Origin: Candidatus Omnitrophota bacterium
Lineage (GTDB): Bacteria; Omnitrophota; Koll11; Gygaellales; Profunditerraquicolaceae
DNA: 7,957 nucleotides
Assembly: GCA_028719045.1 (NCBI GenBank)
Contig: JAQULD010000078.1
Span: forward strand, 1-7,957
Direction: 5' to 3'
Below the pieces are notes generated by a model, which saw only the letters and a program-made list of their open reading frames with translations, was not told the DNA's origin and did no database searches. Made by a program: the position numbers and the translations under genes. This document shows positions 5,141 through 7,957 of this stretch, one piece after another. Position 1 is the stretch's first letter; every line of letters starts with the position of its first letter.

Positions 5141-7957
5141 ATGTTCGCATTACTGGCAATATTAATGGCGGCTACGATCGGAATTGCGGCTTACGCCTTA
5201 CTTACTCCTTCAGAAGAGGAAGGGCCGGCGGTTAAGCCCGGGCCAAAGCCCTCCAGGAAAGAATCCAAACCCGCCCTGGAACAGGCGCTTTTTGATAAAG
5301 AACAAAAAGTATTAAGGCTGGAAGCCCAGATGCATACCCTTGAAACAGAAGCGGGGAAGATGAAGTCCGATTTTGAAGGCCTTCAGAAGGAAACCGAATT
5401 ATCAAAGAAAAAGGAAGAAGACCTTAAGGTCGAATTGTCCCGCAGGGAAGAATGGGTCAGTAAAGCCGATGATATGGTGAACAAGGCCAAGGCCGAGGCG
5501 CTTGATTTTAAGAATAAATTCCTTGAGAAAGAAAAGGAGTCCCAGGAAATATTCGCGAAAAACGTAAACCTGGGAAAAGAGTTGCGCGAGGCGAGCGAAA
5601 AAGTCCAGGTGCAGGAAGCGGATATCAAGTCAAAATCAGACCAGCTTGAGGCTTTTAAGCACCAGGTGGAAAGGCTCGAGGCGGAACTAAAAGACCTTAA
5701 GAAAACGGTTGAGGAATTTAAAAAGAAAGAAAAAATAAGCGAATGGGTGCCGAAGAGCGAATTTAATAAACTCAATGAAGAATTTACTGATCTGGAGAAT
5801 GAGTTGGATTCTAAAGATGACAAATTAAGGGCTTTGGTAGAAGAGCTGGTGCAGTTAAAGGGCCAGGTTATGAGCAAAAAGCACTTTGAAGATGTTTCTT
5901 TTGAACAGCAAGCGGAGAAGCTTCCTGTTCCTGAACAGCCTGCGGAAGAACCGGTTGTGGCTGAGCCGCCGGTTGTAGCTGAGCCGCCGGCAGTAGAACA
6001 ACCTCCCGTTGAGAAAACTGAGGAAAAGCTGGAGGAGAAACCAGAAGAGAAATCAGAAGAGAAACCAGCGGAAGCAGAACCAGTTAAAAAAGAAGCAAAA
6101 TCGCTTCCCGTCCCTCAGATCGGGCTGGACAGGGTAAGAAATATCGGTATCATGGCCCATATAGACGCCGGAAAAACCACTCTTTCCGAGAGGATACTGT
6201 TTTATACCGGCCGTTCCCATAAAATCGGGGAGGTACATGAAGGCAAGGCGACTATGGACTGGATGAAGCAGGAACAGGAAAGAGGAATAACCATTACCGC
6301 GGCGGCTACCACTTGTTTATGGAAAGATCACCGGATTAACCTTATCGATACTCCCGGCCATGTTGATTTTACCGTTGAAGTAGAGCGCTCTCTGCGCGTT
6401 TTGGACGGCGCGGTGGCTGTTTTTTGCGCTGTAGGAGGAGTAGAACCGCAGTCTGAAACGGTCTGGCGGCAGTCGGATAAATATAATGTGCCTAAGATAG
6501 CCTTTATAAATAAAATGGACAGGGTAGGCGCTGATTTTTTCGCTGTGCTTAAAGGCATTGAAACGGAACTGGAAGCAAATGCTGTGCCTTTAGAGATCCC
6601 AATAGGAGCGGAAGACAATTTCCAGGGGGTGGTGGACCTTCTGGAAATGAAAGGTTACCTTTATGATGAGGAAAGTATGGGAAAAGAAGTGCGCGCTATC
6701 GACATTCCCGATGAATATAAAGAAATTGCCCAGCAATACCGGCACATACTCGTGGAAAAAGTGGCGGCATTTGATGAGGCTTTGACGAAGAAATACCTGG
6801 AAGAAGAAAGTTCAATAACCCCGGAGGAGTTAAAACCGGTTATCCGCCGCGGCACGGTAGCCAATAAGATGGTACCTGTCCTTTGCGGGGCCGCTTATAA
6901 GAATAAAGGCGTGCAAAAGCTCCTTGACGCGGTGACTATGTACCTGCCTTCACCCGTAGACCTTCCGCCCGTAAAAGGCCATAATCCGCAAGACAGCGGG
7001 CAGGAACTTGAAAGGCATGTCGATTATAAAGAGCCGTTTTCGGCGCTTGCTTTTAAGGTGCAGTCTGACCCGCACATGGGAAAGCTCGTTTATGTGCGTG
7101 TTTATTCCGGGGTGCTCGAGACCGGGACTTATGTGCTTAATTCCACTAAAGATAAAAAAGAAAGGATCGGCAGGATCGTGCGCATGCACGCCAATCAGAG
7201 AGAGAATATCGAAAATGCCTTTGCCGGAGATATCGTAGCGGTTATCGGCCTTTCTCATACCATTACCGGAGATACCCTGTGTGAACCTGATAATCCTATC
7301 CTTCTGGAAGCGATTGAATTTCCGACCCCGGTTGTTTCGCTTAGCATCGCCCCGAAAAGCAGGTCTGACCAGGATAAGCTGGGGAGAGGGTTATCCAAGC
7401 TTATGGATGAGGATCCGACCTTTTTGGTGCAGACTGACGAGGCAACCAAGGAGACTATCCTTACCGGTATGGGGGAGCTTCACCTTGAGATCATCGTTGA
7501 CAGGTTGAAAGAAGAATTCGGAGTGGAGGCGATAGTAGGCCAGCCGAAAGTCGCCTATCGCGAGACAATCCGCCAGCCGGCCTCCGCCGAAGGAAAATAT
7601 ATCAGGCAGACAGGCGGCAGGGGGCAATACGGACACGCTGTCCTGGAGGTTTCCCCGCTTGAGTCGGGAAAGGGCTTTGAATTCGAGGATGCGATTAGGG
7701 GAGGGTCTATCCCGCGGTCCTTCATACCGTCTGTAGAAAAGGGCGTGATCGAAGCGATGCAAAAAGGGGTATTGGCCGGATATCCCTGCGTAGATTTGAA
7801 GGTGCGGCTTGTGGACGGTTCTTTCCATGAAGTGGATTCTTCAGAAATGGCTTTTAAGATCGCCGGGAGCATAGGTTTTAAAGAAGCGTTTATGAAAGCG
7901 GAGCCTATATTGCTTGAGCCTTACGCGTCTCTGGAGGTTACCACTCCGGAAGAATAT
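5141..7957 (+). CDS. Membrane-anchored coiled coil fused to elongation factor G (3' end outside window)
   Basis: One open frame of 939 codons runs off the window. Residues 1-22 form a hydrophobic segment with no basic residue before it, which reads as an N-terminal anchor. Residues 46-245 are rich in Glu, Lys and Leu and look like a long coiled coil. Residues 246-327 are a Pro/Glu/Val linker with short repeats. EF-G begins near 328: G1 AHIDAGKT (339-346), switch I RGITIT (381-386), G3 DTPGH (403-407), G4 NKMD (457-460) and G5-like CGAAYKNKG. Domain IV keeps GGRGQYGH (825-832) and the tip residue H896 in FHEVDSSE. The sequence ends at VTTPEEY, the start of domain V, so about 70-80 residues are missing. 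Known EF-G moves tRNA and mRNA through the ribosome using GTP, and intact motifs suggest that activity is kept. To work it must face the cytoplasm, so N-out/C-in topology is inferred. The gene follows the kinase stop with no gap. It is clearly EF-G rather than LepA or a TetM-type protein by the [15 protein letters not shown] signature. Confidence 0.93.
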   Translation, partial: MFALLAILMAATIGIAAYALLTPSEEEGPAVKPGPKPSRKESKPALEQALFDKEQKVLRLEAQMHTLETEAGKMKSDFEGLQKETELSKKKEEDLKVELSRREEWVSKADDMVNKAKAEALDFKNKFLEKEKESQEIFAKNVNLGKELREASEKVQVQEADIKSKSDQLEAFKHQVERLEAELKDLKKTVEEFKKKEKISEWVPKSEFNKLNEEFTDLENELDSKDDKLRALVEELVQLKGQVMSKKHFEDVSFEQQAEKLPVPEQPAEEPVVAEPPVVAEPPAVEQPPVEKTEEKLEEKPEEKSEEKPAEAEPVKKEAKSLPVPQIGLDRVRNIGIMAHIDAGKTTLSERILFYTGRSHKIGEVHEGKATMDWMKQEQERGITITAAATTCLWKDHRINLIDTPGHVDFTVEVERSLRVLDGAVAVFCAVGGVEPQSETVWRQSDKYNVPKIAFINKMDRVGADFFAVLKGIETELEANAVPLEIPIGAEDNFQGVVDLLEMKGYLYDEESMGKEVRAIDIPDEYKEIAQQYRHILVEKVAAFDEALTKKYLEEESSITPEELKPVIRRGTVANKMVPVLCGAAYKNKGVQKLLDAVTMYLPSPVDLPPVKGHNPQDSGQELERHVDYKEPFSALAFKVQSDPHMGKLVYVRVYSGVLETGTYVLNSTKDKKERIGRIVRMHANQRENIENAFAGDIVAVIGLSHTITGDTLCEPDNPILLEAIEFPTPVVSLSIAPKSRSDQDKLGRGLSKLMDEDPTFLVQTDEATKETILTGMGELHLEIIVDRLKEEFGVEAIVGQPKVAYRETIRQPASAEGKYIRQTGGRGQYGHAVLEVSPLESGKGFEFEDAIRGGSIPRSFIPSVEKGVIEAMQKGVLAGYPCVDLKVRLVDGSFHEVDSSEMAFKIAGSIGFKEAFMKAEPILLEPYASLEVTTPEEY
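5857..5872 (+). promoter_or_regulatory. Possible internal ribosome binding site and start in the fusion gene
   Basis: AAAGGG (5857-5862) lies 7 nt before an in-frame ATG at 5870 (Met244), where the coiled coil ends and the linker begins. Initiation here would make a soluble EF-G with a linker of about 84 residues but no anchor. It is the last in-frame ATG before the GTPase domain. Chance occurrence is quite possible. Confidence 0.3.
5954..6007 (+). repeat. 18-nt tandem repeat encoding VVAEPP units in the linker
   Basis: Positions 5954-5971 and 5972-5989 are 18-nt units differing at one base (GTTGTG versus GTTGTA at the start), each encoding VVAEPP. A diverged third unit at 5990-6007 encodes AVEQPP. 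The units lie at residues 272-289 of the fusion protein and keep the frame. Confidence 0.85.
6035..6070 (+). repeat. 12-nt tandem repeat encoding EKPE/EKSE units in the linker
   Basis: Three consecutive 12-nt units, GAGAAACCAGAA, GAGAAATCAGAA and GAGAAACCAGCG, encode EKPE, EKSE and EKPA at residues 299-310. They continue the flexible acidic linker just before the EF-G GTPase domain. Confidence 0.8.

Noticed and set aside
5141..5206. N-terminus of the fusion as a cleaved secretion signal
   Set aside because: There is no basic residue before the hydrophobic core, and export of a GTP-dependent ribosomal factor makes little sense; an uncleaved anchor fits better.
5383..5877. Antisense open frame of 164 codons opposite the coiled-coil region
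   Set aside because: It is Ser/Leu/Phe-rich, as expected from the reverse complement of Lys/Glu-rich coding sequence. The sense frame is a continuous protein with a strong ribosome site, so this is a shadow.
7391..7872. Two antisense open frames opposite EF-G domains III-IV
   Set aside because: The sense strand encodes conserved EF-G motifs throughout, and the antisense products show no recognisable domain.

Overview
The window is a densely packed bacterial region with every supported gene on the + strand. Gaps are nearly absent: several starts and stops overlap or abut. Two transcription units are suggested, split by a 63-nt gap (993-1055) that holds a hairpin and a sigma70-like promoter. 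No tRNA, rRNA, CRISPR array or insertion sequence was seen. The lineage cannot be fixed from the sequence. Receiver-only regulators, a 7TM/GAF histidine kinase, moderate GC and good Shine-Dalgarno sites would suit an uncultured Gram-negative lineage of the Omnitrophota (OP3) type, but this is a tentative inference.

Unit 1 (start of window to 992) has two genes. The first is a multi-span membrane protein with an HELGH zinc-metallopeptidase-like motif; its frame is open to the window edge, so it could begin further upstream. The second is a small Rossmann-type CoA-binding protein that overlaps the first by one base. A two-part inverted repeat lies over the end of the second gene, followed by a short T run that could act as a terminator, and an extended -10 promoter follows directly.

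Unit 2 (1056 to beyond the window end) has four consecutive genes: a single-domain response regulator, a divergent aldehyde dehydrogenase, a membrane histidine kinase (7TM region, GAF, HisKA, HATPase), and a long open frame that leaves the window. Spacing is 9 nt, a 4-nt ATGA overlap, then 0 nt. Regulator and kinase are probable partners, although the dehydrogenase gene lies between them.

The most striking object is the last gene (5141-7957, 939 codons, unfinished). One uninterrupted frame encodes an N-terminal transmembrane anchor, about 200 residues of charged coiled coil, a Pro/Glu/Val-rich repetitive linker, and then an almost complete translation elongation factor G with intact GTPase motifs and intact domain IV residues. 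No ATG, GTG or TTG codon exists in frame where a normal EF-G would start. This appears to be a membrane-tethered EF-G encoded in a two-component signalling operon rather than beside rpsL, rpsG and tuf. I know of no described system of this kind, so it is the main candidate for new biology here.
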